This document shows positions 51,350 through 61,951 of a DNA stretch of 64,000 bases, piece by piece (position 1 is the stretch's first letter; each line of letters starts with the position of its first letter). The notes below the pieces were generated by a model, which saw only the letters and a program-made list of their open reading frames with translations, had not been told where the DNA came from and searched no databases. The DNA comes from Myxococcales bacterium (lineage in GTDB: Bacteria; Myxococcota_A; Polyangia; Polyangiales; Ga0077539). The translations under genes were made by a program, and so were the position numbers. The stretch spans positions 1-64,000 of the forward strand of contig JAAFIF010000044.1 in the NCBI GenBank assembly GCA_013298625.1. Reading direction: 5' to 3'.

Positions 51350-51793
51350 CTACGGAATGCCCGCCGCCGTCATCGCCGCCCGCATCCGCGCAGCCGGCAA
51401 CGGAAGCGCCGCCCCAGCGTGAGAGAGCGCCTCATCGATCGAGTCGAGCACCATCGCTCGGTCAGCGTCCGGCAGCCTCGCCAGCCGCGCCATGGTCGTC
51501 ATCGTGCGCAGCGCCGTCCGGTGCAGGCTCGCCGCCAGCCCCGTCGCGCTGACGACGAGATAAATGCTCTCGCAGAAGCCGAACATATCCGCCGAGCGAT
51601 CGACGATCTGCTTCGTCACCGCGCCGCTCGGCAGCGGCGTGTCGTCGTATTGAACGCCCAGATACAACAGCTTGCGACCCTCGCGGCGGTGCTGGGCCCG
51701 CGCGCGTTCGATCAGCGCCGCGATGTCCGCGTGCTCGATCGTGTGCCATCGCACCGCGAGCACGTGCCGCTCTGTGTACGTCGAGAATCCCAT
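51350..51793 (-). CDS. Small conserved-looking protein divergent from kinase
   Basis: 147 residues from ATG at 51793. Probable alpha/beta domain: an N-terminal strand pair (FSTYTERHVLAVRWHTIEH), a helix, KLLYLGVQYDDTPLPSG, then helical (DMFGFCESIYLVVSATGLAAS ... RTMTTMARLARL). The layout (strand, helix, helix with a central ridge) brings STAS-like or SEC14-like domains to mind, not provable here. It shares an 85-bp divergent spacer with a Ser/Thr kinase, which suggests a functional tie. Frames upstream of 51793 are not convincing. Confidence 0.6.
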   Translation of the reverse strand: MGFSTYTERHVLAVRWHTIEHADIAALIERARAQHRREGRKLLYLGVQYDDTPLPSGAVTKQIVDRSADMFGFCESIYLVVSATGLAASLHRTALRTMTTMARLARLPDADRAMVLDSIDEALSHAGAALPLPAARMRAAMTAAGIP

Positions 51794-51878
51794 CGCAACG
51801 CGGTACAGTATGGCACCTCGCAACAACGCGGCGATACAGCCAACGTCTTTGCGTCGCGATGCTACAATCCTGGAAGCA

Positions 51879-53371
<1,493 letters not shown>

Positions 53372-53375
<4 letters not shown>

Positions 53376-54133
53376 CGAATACCGCAGTACGAATGCAGCG
53401 AATCGTGTTTGCGTCGGCGCTCGTCGCGCTGACATCGTGCGCGCACGACCTGTCCTTTCTCGACTCGCGAGACGCTGCCGTCGACGCGATGGCCGCCGAC
53501 AGCGAGGCGCCCGATGCCGCAGCGGTGTGCCGCTCACCCGCCGATCAACTGGCCTGCGACCCCGTGCGCAACTGCAACTGCGCCGCGGGCCAGACGTGCG
53601 CGGCGCCCGACCTCGACGCGCCTCGGATTCGATGCACGCGGGTCGGAGCAGGCGCAGAGGCGAGCGCTTGCTTGGGGCCTGGCGAGTGCCGCGCGGGGCT
53701 GTCTTGCGTGCGATTCACCTGTCGAAGAGCGTGCCGATCGCGCGCGGACTGCGCGGCGAGCGAGCTGTGCGTGACCGACGACGCGCGCCAGTCCGTGGGC
53801 GTGTGCGCGCGCAGCAACGAGTGCATGATCAACCCGTCTGCCGGCTGCGCCGCGGGCGTGCACTGTCGCGTCGAGCAGCTCACGCAGCTGGGCGAGGGTG
53901 GCGCCGCGGGCGTCGCGTGGTGCGAAGAGCTCGACGGATCCGCGGGCGAGGGCGCCGATTGCGAGACAGACGGCTGCGTGACGGGCCTCGCGTGCGAGCA
54001 AAGCGGCGCCAGGCTTCGCTGCACTCGTCCGTGCACCGAGAGCGCGCAATGCACGGGCGCAGGGCGACCGCAGTGCGACACGTCGAGCGCGGTCGTGGTG
54101 GACGGCGTTCGCTGGGGTCGTTGCGCGCCGTGA
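53372..54133 (+). CDS. Cysteine-rich lipoprotein coupled to kinase
   Basis: 253 residues. Signal peptide MQRIVFASALVALTSC, preceded by six residues from the overlapping start (MTNTAV); lipobox LTSC. An Asp/Ala linker of about 25 residues, then some 20 cysteines in EGF-like or TNFR-like spacing (CRSPADQLACDPVRNCNC, CRAGLSCVRFTCRRAC, CTRPCTESAQC). The ATGA overlap with the kinase gene argues strongly for co-expression, so this may be an outer partner or sensor of that kinase; inference. Likely anchored to the outer membrane by its lipid. Confidence 0.83.
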
Positions 54134-54203
54134 ACGTTCAGCGGTCAGGCGTCGCGGAGAGCGCGCCATCGACTCAGACGCACGACAGTATCCTCTGATC
54201 CGG

Positions 54204-55355
54204 CTACAGCGCGTATCCGAGGGTCACGACGCCGTTGAGCGCTCCGGCGCCGCCGAGAAAGCGAATGCTGAGGTCCCAGTTGCTGCGCTCGCCCAGCAGA
54301 AACCCTGTCTCGATCGCGATGCCGAGGGCCCACGCGATGCTCGGTCCGATCGGCTGCGAGGTGGTGCTGTTCGGCGGCAGCGCGACGGTAGGAAACCGCA
54401 CGCCGAAGCGCCCCATCACGCCGAGGCCGACGTACCAGATCGAGCGGGTGGAGATCGGACGAACGCGAAACGTCCCGTCGGCGCCGACGACGGGACCGAG
54501 CTGGTGCAGCGTACGCAGCTCGTTTCGCATCAGGCCCATCTCGTCGGTGTACGACACGGAGGTCGTCGAGAACGGGCTCCAATCGAGCGACAAATCCACG
54601 CGACCTTGGATCTCGAAGCGGTTCTGAAAGAACCCGTAGCGCACGCCGACGCCCACGACCGGAACGAAGAACGACAGGCCCGCGCCGAGGCCCGCGATCA
54701 AGATCGTGCGCGCCCGCGTCTGCTCGTTGAGGTCCACCGGGCCGCCCATCGGGCCCGTCGTCTGCGCGTCCGGCGCCAGCGTGATCGTCTCGCTCGCGAG
54801 CTGTCCGGGCGTGATCGTCACCGTTCGCGTGGCCGTCTGATACCCCGGCGCTCGCAGCTCGATCGGCACCGCGCCCACCACCACGCGCACCGGCGCGGCG
54901 AGCGGCAGCGTGCCCTCGCGCACCGCGGACACCCACAGCTCAGCGCCCGCGACGTTGGTGCGCACCTCGAGCCGCCCGAGGTGCGAGTCGATCACCGTGA
55001 GCGCGCTGCGAAGCGGACCGGTGTTGCGCGCGATCCACGGGTCCGTCGTCGCGGCGAGCGCCTCGCGCATGTGCCGCTCGGCCATCACCCAACGGTTGAG
55101 CGCCTGCTCGGCCAGCGCGATCTGCGCGAGGGCCCGCGCGCTGGGCGCGAGGCGATTGGCCTCTTCGAAGCGCGTGAGCGCCTCGGCGTCGCGCTGCTGC
55201 GTGCGAAGCGCGACGCCTTCGGCGATGAGCGCTTCAGCTTGCGAGGGCGCCGCCACCGGCGCCGAATTCTGCGGCGGGGCTTGTGCCGCGGCGAGCTGCG
55301 GCGCGACCATGAGCGAGAGCGAGAGCGAGAGCAATCCGCGAAATGTGGGACGCAT
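54204..55355 (-). CDS. PEGA-domain exported protein
   Basis: 383 residues. Signal peptide MRPTFRGLLSLSLSLMVAPQLAAAQA. Residues about 45-125 are TPR-like helices (AEALIAEGVALRTQQRDAEALTRFEEA). Then a PEGA domain about 135-210 (LEVRTNVAGAELWVSAVREGTLPLAAPVRVVVGAVPIEL), which is a small beta domain of surface proteins. The rest is hydrophobic strand-like sequence (LIAGLGAGLSFFVPVVGVGVRYGFF ... NWDLSIRFLGGAGALNGVVTL), likely an outer-membrane beta-barrel. This TPR-PEGA-barrel order is common in myxobacteria and uncharacterised. ATG at 55355 is preferred over starts farther upstream, which lack signal features. Confidence 0.8.
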   Translation of the reverse strand: MRPTFRGLLSLSLSLMVAPQLAAAQAPPQNSAPVAAPSQAEALIAEGVALRTQQRDAEALTRFEEANRLAPSARALAQIALAEQALNRWVMAERHMREALAATTDPWIARNTGPLRSALTVIDSHLGRLEVRTNVAGAELWVSAVREGTLPLAAPVRVVVGAVPIELRAPGYQTATRTVTITPGQLASETITLAPDAQTTGPMGGPVDLNEQTRARTILIAGLGAGLSFFVPVVGVGVRYGFFQNRFEIQGRVDLSLDWSPFSTTSVSYTDEMGLMRNELRTLHQLGPVVGADGTFRVRPISTRSIWYVGLGVMGRFGVRFPTVALPPNSTTSQPIGPSIAWALGIAIETGFLLGERSNWDLSIRFLGGAGALNGVVTLGYAL

Positions 55356-55416
55356 ACGAGACCGCGGAGGGTACGGGATTGCGCGCGCTCGATACAATCG
55401 CGGCGATGGTGCTTCG

Positions 55417-56562
55417 GTGCGCAATCTGAGCGAGCCGAGAGCGACCGTCGCGCAGCTCGACGGCCTGCGCGCCATCGCCGTCCTGCTGGTGCTCGTGCAG
55501 CACTTCGGCCCGCGCTCTGCGTGGATCGACGCGATCGGTCCCGGCGGACTGGGGGTCGCGCTCTTCTTCGTTCTGAGCGGCTATTTGCTCACTGGGATTC
55601 TGCTCGAGCAGCGGCCGTCCGGCGGCGAGCCGCTCTGGCCCGTGCTGCGGGTGTTCTACGCGCGTCGCTTCGTGCGCATCCTGCCGCTCTACTACCTGGT
55701 GCTCGCTGTCACGGCCGCGCTCGACGTCGGCCCCGCGCGCCGGGCGCTCGGCTACAACCTCGCGTACCTGTCCAATCTGTACTTCGCCCGGCGCGGCGCG
55801 TGGGACGGACCGATCAGCCCGCTGTGGAGCCTCTCGCTCGAAGAGCAGTTCTACCTGGCGTGGCCCCTCGTCGTGCTGGCCGCAGCGCGCGTGTCGCTCG
55901 CGCGCTTCACGGCCATCGCTGTGGGGGCAGCGCTCGCTGGGCCAGTCTTTCGACTGGGATTTCTCAGCGTGTTCGGGCCGTCGCCCTTCGCGTTGCTCTT
56001 GCCGTTCGGCTACACGGACCAGCTCGTGTGGGGCGGCGTGCTCGCCTCGATCACGCGCTTCGACCCGCGGCCGGCGCTGCTCGCCTGGCTCTATCGCGCG
56101 GCGCTCTTCGTCGCGCTGCCTTGGCTCACCGCCTCGCTCGCAGCGAGCCCGCCGACCGAGCTCAGCGCGCGCTGGTTGATTTCGTGGGCGCTTCGACCGA
56201 CCGCGGTGGCGCTGGTGGCGCTCGTGCTCGTCGACCGCGCTCGCCAGGGAATCTCTGGTCCCATCGGCGCGCTGCTCGCCTCGCGCCCCGCGGTGCACAT
56301 CGGCAAGATCAGCTACGGGATCTACCTCACGCACCCGTACGTTCACTTCGCCGCGTTCGGGCTCTGCGCGCTGCCGGGGCTGCGCTGGACGCGGCCCGCG
56401 TTCGAGTGGCTGCGGGCGGACGGGTGGCGGTGGCTTCCGATCGCGACGGCGACGGCCGTGGTGGTGGCGAGCGCGAGCTGGGCGCTCTTCGAGCGGCCGA
56501 TCAACGATTGGAAGCGGCGGTTTCTCTACCCCTCGCGACGGACGGACCGAGCTGCTTCGTGA
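55417..56562 (+). CDS. Acyltransferase-3 family membrane protein
   Basis: 381 residues from GTG at 55417. This family moves acetyl or other acyl groups onto sugars of surface polysaccharides. The hallmarks are visible: RATVAQLDGLRAIAVLLVLVQHF with its active-site-like His, the GGLGVALFFVLSGYLLTGILL helix pair, the RRFVRILPLYY segment and SPLWSLSLEEQFYLAWPL. About ten transmembrane helices. It begins a series of four plus-strand genes: a GT-C-like transferase, a MBOAT acyltransferase and a SGNH protein follow. The TACAAT motif upstream at 55393 may be its -10 box. Confidence 0.9.
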   Translation: MRNLSEPRATVAQLDGLRAIAVLLVLVQHFGPRSAWIDAIGPGGLGVALFFVLSGYLLTGILLEQRPSGGEPLWPVLRVFYARRFVRILPLYYLVLAVTAALDVGPARRALGYNLAYLSNLYFARRGAWDGPISPLWSLSLEEQFYLAWPLVVLAAARVSLARFTAIAVGAALAGPVFRLGFLSVFGPSPFALLLPFGYTDQLVWGGVLASITRFDPRPALLAWLYRAALFVALPWLTASLAASPPTELSARWLISWALRPTAVALVALVLVDRARQGISGPIGALLASRPAVHIGKISYGIYLTHPYVHFAAFGLCALPGLRWTRPAFEWLRADGWRWLPIATATAVVVASASWALFERPINDWKRRFLYPSRRTDRAAS

Positions 56563-56656
56563 GTCTTCGAGGTCGGCTTGGCGAATCGAACCCGCGCCGC
56601 TGGAATGCGCGGTTGCTTCACGCGCGAACAGTCGACGATGATCGCGAGGCTTGCGC

Positions 56657-58159
56657 ATGACCGAGAACAGCGCCGAGACGCCCGCCCCGCGCGACCGCAC
56701 TGCGCCGCTCTTGCTCGGGCTCGCTGCGATGCTGGGGTTCACGTGGCTCTTGCAGTCGATGACCGCGCTGCCGTTCATGCGCGGGCCGATCTACGACAGC
56801 GTGGTGTACGCAGCGCAAGCGGACGCAGTGCGCGCGGGGCGCTTCGGGGACCCGTCGTTGGTGGCGTTCAGCCCGCTGTACGGGTACGTGCTGGCGCTGC
56901 TCGGCGGTCCCACTGCGCGCTTCACGATCGGCGTCGCGCAGTGGGCGATGTGGCTCGCGACCGTCGCGCTGGTGTTTCGAAGCACCGTGGCGCAGCGGGA
57001 TCGACGCGCTGCGCTCGCGGGTGCGGCGCTCTGCGCCCTCCACGGACCGCTGCTCTTCTATACAGGAAAAATACTAGCAGAATCACTCGGTACGCTGCTT
57101 GCTGTCGGCGCGCTCGCGGCGCTGCTCGCGCCCTCGACCCGCTCGGGGCGCTGGCGGTGGACGATCGGGACCGGCGCGCTGCTCGCGTTCGCGACGCTCG
57201 CGCGGGCCAGTCAGCTCTTCGCGTTGCCGCTCTTCGTCGTGGCGGGGGCGCTGCGGTGGGGACGAACCGAAGCTGCGCTGTCTCTCGGGCTTCGCGCGCG
57301 TCGCGCCGCAGGAATCGCTCTCGGGATCGCCCTCGTTCTCGGCGCCAACGGCCTGTGGAACCAGCGCAACACTGGGCTCTTCGTGCCGGTCATCCTCGCG
57401 TCGCGCACGCTGCAACGGACGACCGCGCGGGACTGGCGAGGGCGCATCGAAGACCTGGCAGCGCCTGGCGCCGATCGCGTGAGCCCCTGGGACGTGGTGG
57501 ACCAGGCGAGGGCGCGCATCGAGGCCGCGCGGCGCGGAGAGCGCGAGCCGTCGGGCGCGCTGGCCAGCGTCGACTGGAGCGGATTCGCCCGCAATCTTCC
57601 TCGTAAGCTCAAGGCCACCCTCGAGGACCGAGAGATCACCAGCTACATGTACAGCTACTACGGCGAGGCCGGTGAGTCGCCGCTGTTGCGGTGGTTTCCG
57701 GTCTCGTTCGGGGTGCTGTTGTTGCTCGGGCTCGCGGGCGCGATCGGGCTCGCGAAGCGAGAGGGCGTCGGGGCGCTCGCGCCGTACGCGCCGTTCTTTC
57801 TCGCGGGCCTCGCCGCGTGTCTGCTGTACCACCCGAGCGCGCGCTACCGACTGCCGATGGTGTATCCGCTGCTGCTGCTCGCGGGCCCTGCGGTGATGGA
57901 CCTCTTTGGTTCGCTGCGCACCGACAGCCCGCGACGTCGAGCGCTGAGCGGCGCAGTCGCGTTGGTCGCGATCATCTTCGTCGCGCGTCACCTCGCGTAC
58001 CGCACGCAAAACCCAGCCCTGTGGAACGCCTCCGTCGCCCGCTCTCACGCCCTCGCCGGGGAGATGCCCGAAGCGGCCGCGCGCATCGCCGCGGCGCGTC
58101 GGTCGGGCCCGGTCAGCGCCGACACCGAGCGCTTCATCCGCGCGATCCCGATGCGGTAG
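56657..58159 (+). CDS. GT-C-type glycosyltransferase-like membrane protein
   Basis: 500 residues from ATG at 56657; TTG at 56651 is also open. About ten hydrophobic helices with short loops. The first loop has the acid pair expected in GT-C lipid-sugar transferases (MRGPIYDSVVYAAQADAVRAG), and KILAESLGTLLAVGALAAL follows. The C-terminal half contains a short extramembrane section. It is related in outline to ArnT/PMT-type (GT39) proteins; no exact family is claimed. Probably adds a sugar from a polyprenyl carrier to a surface polymer. Fits the acyltransferase genes around it. Confidence 0.75.
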   Translation: MTENSAETPAPRDRTAPLLLGLAAMLGFTWLLQSMTALPFMRGPIYDSVVYAAQADAVRAGRFGDPSLVAFSPLYGYVLALLGGPTARFTIGVAQWAMWLATVALVFRSTVAQRDRRAALAGAALCALHGPLLFYTGKILAESLGTLLAVGALAALLAPSTRSGRWRWTIGTGALLAFATLARASQLFALPLFVVAGALRWGRTEAALSLGLRARRAAGIALGIALVLGANGLWNQRNTGLFVPVILASRTLQRTTARDWRGRIEDLAAPGADRVSPWDVVDQARARIEAARRGEREPSGALASVDWSGFARNLPRKLKATLEDREITSYMYSYYGEAGESPLLRWFPVSFGVLLLLGLAGAIGLAKREGVGALAPYAPFFLAGLAACLLYHPSARYRLPMVYPLLLLAGPAVMDLFGSLRTDSPRRRALSGAVALVAIIFVARHLAYRTQNPALWNASVARSHALAGEMPEAAARIAAARRSGPVSADTERFIRAIPMR

Positions 58160-58274
58160 AACTCCGTCGATCTCGGGCGAGTCGTTCTCGGGAATGAGCC
58201 GTGCTCGACCGGTCGTTCTTCGCGCGCGAGCGCGGGTCGCGCGCAGGTCCTTCGCTTGTGTCTCGGGCGGGCAG

Positions 58275-59711
58275 ATGCTGTTTCCTACCGTCGAATTCGC
58301 GGTCTTCTTCGTGCTGGTGCTCGGCGTCGCCTGGTCGCTCAGCGATCGCCCCGCGCGCTGGCGCGCCTTCTTGCTCCTCGCGAGCGCTTGCTTCTACGCC
58401 TCGTGGAACTGGCGCTACCTCCCCCTGCTCGCCGCCCTCGCGCTCGGCAACCTCGCCGTCGCCCGTCGCGTGCGCGCCGCCCGCACCTCGGCTCTCGCCA
58501 AGGCGTGGCTCTCGCTGGCCGTCGCGCTCGACCTCGGGACGCTCGTGCTCTTCAAGTACCTCGGCTTCTTCATGGCCGCGGCGCTCGACGCGCTCTCGCT
58601 CGTCGGCGTGCGACCGAAGCTCGTCCCCGTGCAGCTCACGCTGCCGCTCGGCGTCTCGTTCGTCACGTTTCAAGCGCTCAGCTACGCGATCGACGTCTAC
58701 CGCGCGCGCAGCACGCCAGACGAGCCGAGCGAAGAGGCCAGCGCCGTCGACCTGCTGCTGTACGTCTCGTTCTTTCCGCACCTCGTGGCCGGTCCGATCG
58801 TGCGCGCCAAGGAGTTTCTCTCGCAGATCCGCGGCCCGAGGATCAACGTTCCCTCTCGCGCCGCGTCCGCCTCGGCCATCGTCCTGATCGTCGGCGGGCT
58901 GCTCAAGAAGGTCGTGCTCGCGACCTACCTGGCGCGCGTCGTCGTCGACCCTGTCTTCGCTGACCCCGACGCGAGCTCGGCCGTCGAGATCCTCGCGGCC
59001 ATCTACGCGTACGCCGTGCAAATTTACGCCGATTTCAGCGGCTACACGGACATGGCCATCGGCCTCGCGGCGCTGCTCGGCGTGACGTTTCCGCAGAACT
59101 TCGCGCAGCCCTACCGTGCGCAATCGCTGCGGGAGTTTTGGCGGCGCTGGCACATGACCCTCTCGCGTTGGCTTCGCGACTACTTGTTCGTCAGCCTCGG
59201 CGGCAGCCGCTCGACCCGCGCGCTCACGGTTCGCAATCTCTTTCTCACCATGCTGCTCGGCGGCCTGTGGCACGGCGCCGCGTGGACCTTTGTTCTGTGG
59301 GGCTGTCTGCACGGCGTCGGGCTCGCCATCGAGCGCGTCGCCACTGGTGATCGCGAGCCCGCGCCCTCGCGTTGGGGCCAGGTCGCCCGCACGGTGTTCA
59401 CTTTTCATGTGGTGTGCCTCGGGTGGGTGCTCTTTCGCGCTGCGTCCGTGCGCGACGCATGGACGTTGCTTCGAAGGCTCGCGACCGGGGCGCGCGGCGG
59501 CGCGACCGAGGGGCTCACCCCCCTCGTGTGGGCAGCGATCTTCGTGGGCCTCGGCCTGCACTTTCTGCCCGAAGACCTGCGCGAGAACGTCGCGTCGCGC
59601 GTCGCGCGATGGCATCCCGCCGCCGTCGGCCTCGCGTGCGGCGCGCTGCTCGCGCTGATGGATCTGCTCAGCCCGCCCGGCATCGCGCCCTTCATCTATT
59701 TTCAGTTCTGA
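58275..59711 (+). CDS. MBOAT-family acyltransferase, AlgI-like
   Basis: 478 residues from ATG at 58275. MBOAT enzymes move an acyl group across or onto polymers in the membrane; AlgI-type members O-acetylate alginate and similar polysaccharides. About ten helices. The family marks are clear: MLFPTVEFAVFFVLVLGVAW, LGVSFVTFQALSYAIDVYR, YADFSGYTDMAIGLAALLG, and the active-site His in LGGLWHGAAWTFVLWG. The following gene, which starts 13 bp later, is the SGNH protein that normally works with it. Upstream in-frame residues are Arg-rich and non-coding in appearance. Confidence 0.92.
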   Translation: MLFPTVEFAVFFVLVLGVAWSLSDRPARWRAFLLLASACFYASWNWRYLPLLAALALGNLAVARRVRAARTSALAKAWLSLAVALDLGTLVLFKYLGFFMAAALDALSLVGVRPKLVPVQLTLPLGVSFVTFQALSYAIDVYRARSTPDEPSEEASAVDLLLYVSFFPHLVAGPIVRAKEFLSQIRGPRINVPSRAASASAIVLIVGGLLKKVVLATYLARVVVDPVFADPDASSAVEILAAIYAYAVQIYADFSGYTDMAIGLAALLGVTFPQNFAQPYRAQSLREFWRRWHMTLSRWLRDYLFVSLGGSRSTRALTVRNLFLTMLLGGLWHGAAWTFVLWGCLHGVGLAIERVATGDREPAPSRWGQVARTVFTFHVVCLGWVLFRAASVRDAWTLLRRLATGARGGATEGLTPLVWAAIFVGLGLHFLPEDLRENVASRVARWHPAAVGLACGALLALMDLLSPPGIAPFIYFQF

Positions 59712-59724
59712 CCCAACGACGCAC

Positions 59725-60738
59725 ATGGACTCCGCAGCACGCACGCACTTGGGCTTCGTCGCGACGACCGCGCTGCTGTCGTTTTCGATCGCCTCGCTCG
59801 TCGGAGCGCCGTCGCTCGAGCGCTGGGCGCAGCGCAAGTCCGACGGGGTCCCGCGGCGCCTCGCGTCGTGGCTCGTTCTGCCCGCGGTGGCCTCGTCGCG
59901 CGCGCTGGGGATCTTCGCGCTCCGCGAGCGCGCAGGTCGACACATCTACGCCGAGCGGCTGCCTGATTTTCACGGAGCTCCGCCCGCAAGCAGCGAGCCC
60001 GAGCCGCCCGCTCCGACGCCGCGCCTCGCCGACCGGGCCGCGGCCAGCGCGCCCAACGCCGCGCCCGCGACTCTCGACGAGCGCCGCTACGATCGCGCAC
60101 GGCCGCTGCGCGTGTGGGTCGCCGGTGACTCGATGGCGTTCAACTTCGGACTCCAGCTCGACCGCATGGCGCGACGCTCGGGGGTCATGCGCGTGGCGCT
60201 CGACTCGCAGCCGTCCACAGGGCTCATCGACCGCGGAGACGTTCAGTGGCTGAGCCGACTGCAGTCCACGCTCGAGCAGCGCCGCCCGCACGTGTTCGTG
60301 CTCTCGTTCGGCGCCAACGACGCCGACGTTCTTCGTCATCGCGGCGTCGCGTACGCGCCCGGTAGAGCCGAGTGGCGCGACGGCTATCGCGACCGAACGC
60401 GGGCGATCATGGAGCTCATCGGCGCGCGCCGCCCTGTGTACTGGCTCGGCATGCCCATCATGCGCAGCGCCCAGTACGCGCAGAAAATCGCCGTCATGAA
60501 CGCGGTCTTCGTCGAAGAAGCCGCGCGCGTCCCGGGCGTGCGCTTCATCGACACCGTCCCCCGCTACAGCGCCGCGGACGGGAGCTTCGCCGCGTTTTTG
60601 CCAGACGCGAACGGCAGGCTGCGGCTGGTCCGCATGGAGGACGGGATCCACTACACGCCCGAGGGCGCGCGGCAATTAGCGGCACATGTATTCGAGACGC
60701 TCTGCGCGCGCTTCATCGTGGGCGGGCGCTGCCCGTGA
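59725..60738 (+). CDS. SGNH-hydrolase-like (DUF459) membrane-anchored protein
   Basis: 337 residues. N-terminal membrane helix (GFVATTALLSFSIASLVG), a Pro/Ala-rich linker (about 85-115), then a SGNH domain: RVWVAGDSMAFNFG (Ser of block I), FGANDAD (block III Asn) and the catalytic DGIHYTPEGARQ (Asp and His of block V). The layout fits DUF459/AlgX- or AlgJ-like proteins that transfer acyl groups to polysaccharide in the periplasm after MBOAT delivery. It follows the MBOAT gene by 13 bp. Whether it acts as transferase or esterase is open. Start ATG 59725. Confidence 0.9.
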   Translation: MDSAARTHLGFVATTALLSFSIASLVGAPSLERWAQRKSDGVPRRLASWLVLPAVASSRALGIFALRERAGRHIYAERLPDFHGAPPASSEPEPPAPTPRLADRAAASAPNAAPATLDERRYDRARPLRVWVAGDSMAFNFGLQLDRMARRSGVMRVALDSQPSTGLIDRGDVQWLSRLQSTLEQRRPHVFVLSFGANDADVLRHRGVAYAPGRAEWRDGYRDRTRAIMELIGARRPVYWLGMPIMRSAQYAQKIAVMNAVFVEEAARVPGVRFIDTVPRYSAADGSFAAFLPDANGRLRLVRMEDGIHYTPEGARQLAAHVFETLCARFIVGGRCP

Positions 60739-60769
60739 TAGGCTCCGCGGCCTTCGAGCGAGGACGGCC

Positions 60770-61612
60770 GTGCAACTCCGAAAGCTCCGCGACGCGAGGT
60801 CCGAGTGGGTCCCAGGGTTCGAGCGCACATCGCGCGTGTTCGACGGGTTTCGACCGATCGTCGAGCGGCTCTCGAGCCACGCGGACTGGCCTTCGATCGA
60901 GGCGCTCTCGGACGTCGTGCGCGCCGAAGCCGAGGCGCGACGAGCGTCCGCGCCGCGGATGGTCTTGCAGGGCCCGCGCAAGCGAGGGCCGCGCGACCGG
61001 GCTTCGCTCTACGACGCGCAGATCGTCGAGCGGCGCGAGGTGCCCACGCGCAAACGGCACTGGCACGACACGATGAACGCGCTCGTGTGGGCCGCGTTTC
61101 CCAAGGCGAAGCAGGCGCTGCACGAGCGGCAGTACCGCGCCCTGTGCGCCGCGCTCGACGAGCGGTTCGACGCGATCCCGGGCGCGCGAAGCAAGGAGCA
61201 CGACGCGATCGCGATGCTCGACGAGGGCGGCGTGCTGATCTTGGCCGAGCGCGAGGTCGCTGTGGCCATCGAGCGGGCGCTGCAACAGCTCGACCCGCGT
61301 CCGCTCGAAGCCGCCGTCCGCGCGCGCCAGGCAGCGCTCTGGACGTTTGGCCACGGAATTCTCGAGTCCGTCTTGCTCGCGCAGACCCTGCCGCGGACGC
61401 AGTCGTTCGCGTGCGTCGTGTCGTGTGACAACGTGCCCGGCGATCAGCAGGTCGCTAGAGAATTTGCAGACGAAGTCGCCGCTCGGGCCCTCGCCAGCGG
61501 CGACGCCCCCACGCGGTCCCGGCCGCTGCCCAGCCTGATGCTCAGCGAAGCGTGGCTCGAAGAACTAAATGCGCCGAGTGCTCACGAAGCTTGTGTCGAG
61601 CCAGGACATTGA
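60770..61612 (+). CDS. DUF3025 family protein
   Basis: 280 residues from GTG at 60770, with GAGGA about nine bases upstream. The family block NALVWAAFPKAKQALHERQY is conserved, with KRHWHDTM before and KEHDAIAMLDEGGVLIL after; the role is unknown. Cytosolic, no signal. The last part contains VALMLSEAWLEELNAPSA-like sequence. It begins 32 bases after the SGNH gene but is unlikely to share its function. It is followed by a small unknown gene. Confidence 0.85.
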   Translation: MQLRKLRDARSEWVPGFERTSRVFDGFRPIVERLSSHADWPSIEALSDVVRAEAEARRASAPRMVLQGPRKRGPRDRASLYDAQIVERREVPTRKRHWHDTMNALVWAAFPKAKQALHERQYRALCAALDERFDAIPGARSKEHDAIAMLDEGGVLILAEREVAVAIERALQQLDPRPLEAAVRARQAALWTFGHGILESVLLAQTLPRTQSFACVVSCDNVPGDQQVAREFADEVAARALASGDAPTRSRPLPSLMLSEAWLEELNAPSAHEACVEPGH

Positions 61613-61626
61613 ACTACCGTACTTTC

Positions 61627-61887
61627 ATGTCTGCCTCGGGACCGGCTGACAATATCAAGGACCTGAAACTGCAGCTGGCCGACGCAATGGCTCGCAAGGC
61701 GCGAGTGCGCCTGCACGTTCAGGCTCGCCCCGACCCGAACAGCACGATGCGGACGTTCGAGGGGGTTCCCATCGACTTCGTGCCGGCAGCGGACGGTCGT
61801 ACCCGCGTGGTGATCGAGATCGCGGCAGGCGAGTCGGTGCAGATGGTCTTGGTCGAGCGCATCGCCGTGCTCACCGTCATGGAGTGA
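61627..61887 (+). CDS. Small unknown protein
   Basis: 86 residues from ATG at 61627. A short helix with many Lys/Arg (NIKDLKLQLADAMARKARVRLHV) followed by two or three strands (TRVVIEIAAGESVQMVLVERIAVLTVME). It looks like a small compact alpha/beta domain. It starts 15 bases after the DUF3025 gene and ends 65 bases before bpt, on the same strand. No family recognised; coding is supported by strand-helix pattern and location. Confidence 0.6.
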   Translation: MSASGPADNIKDLKLQLADAMARKARVRLHVQARPDPNSTMRTFEGVPIDFVPAADGRTRVVIEIAAGESVQMVLVERIAVLTVME

Positions 61888-61951
61888 CGCGCTCGATGCG
61901 CGCCCGTCGAGCCACACCCGCTGCGCAGACGCGCGCTGGGCGGCGCGGCGC

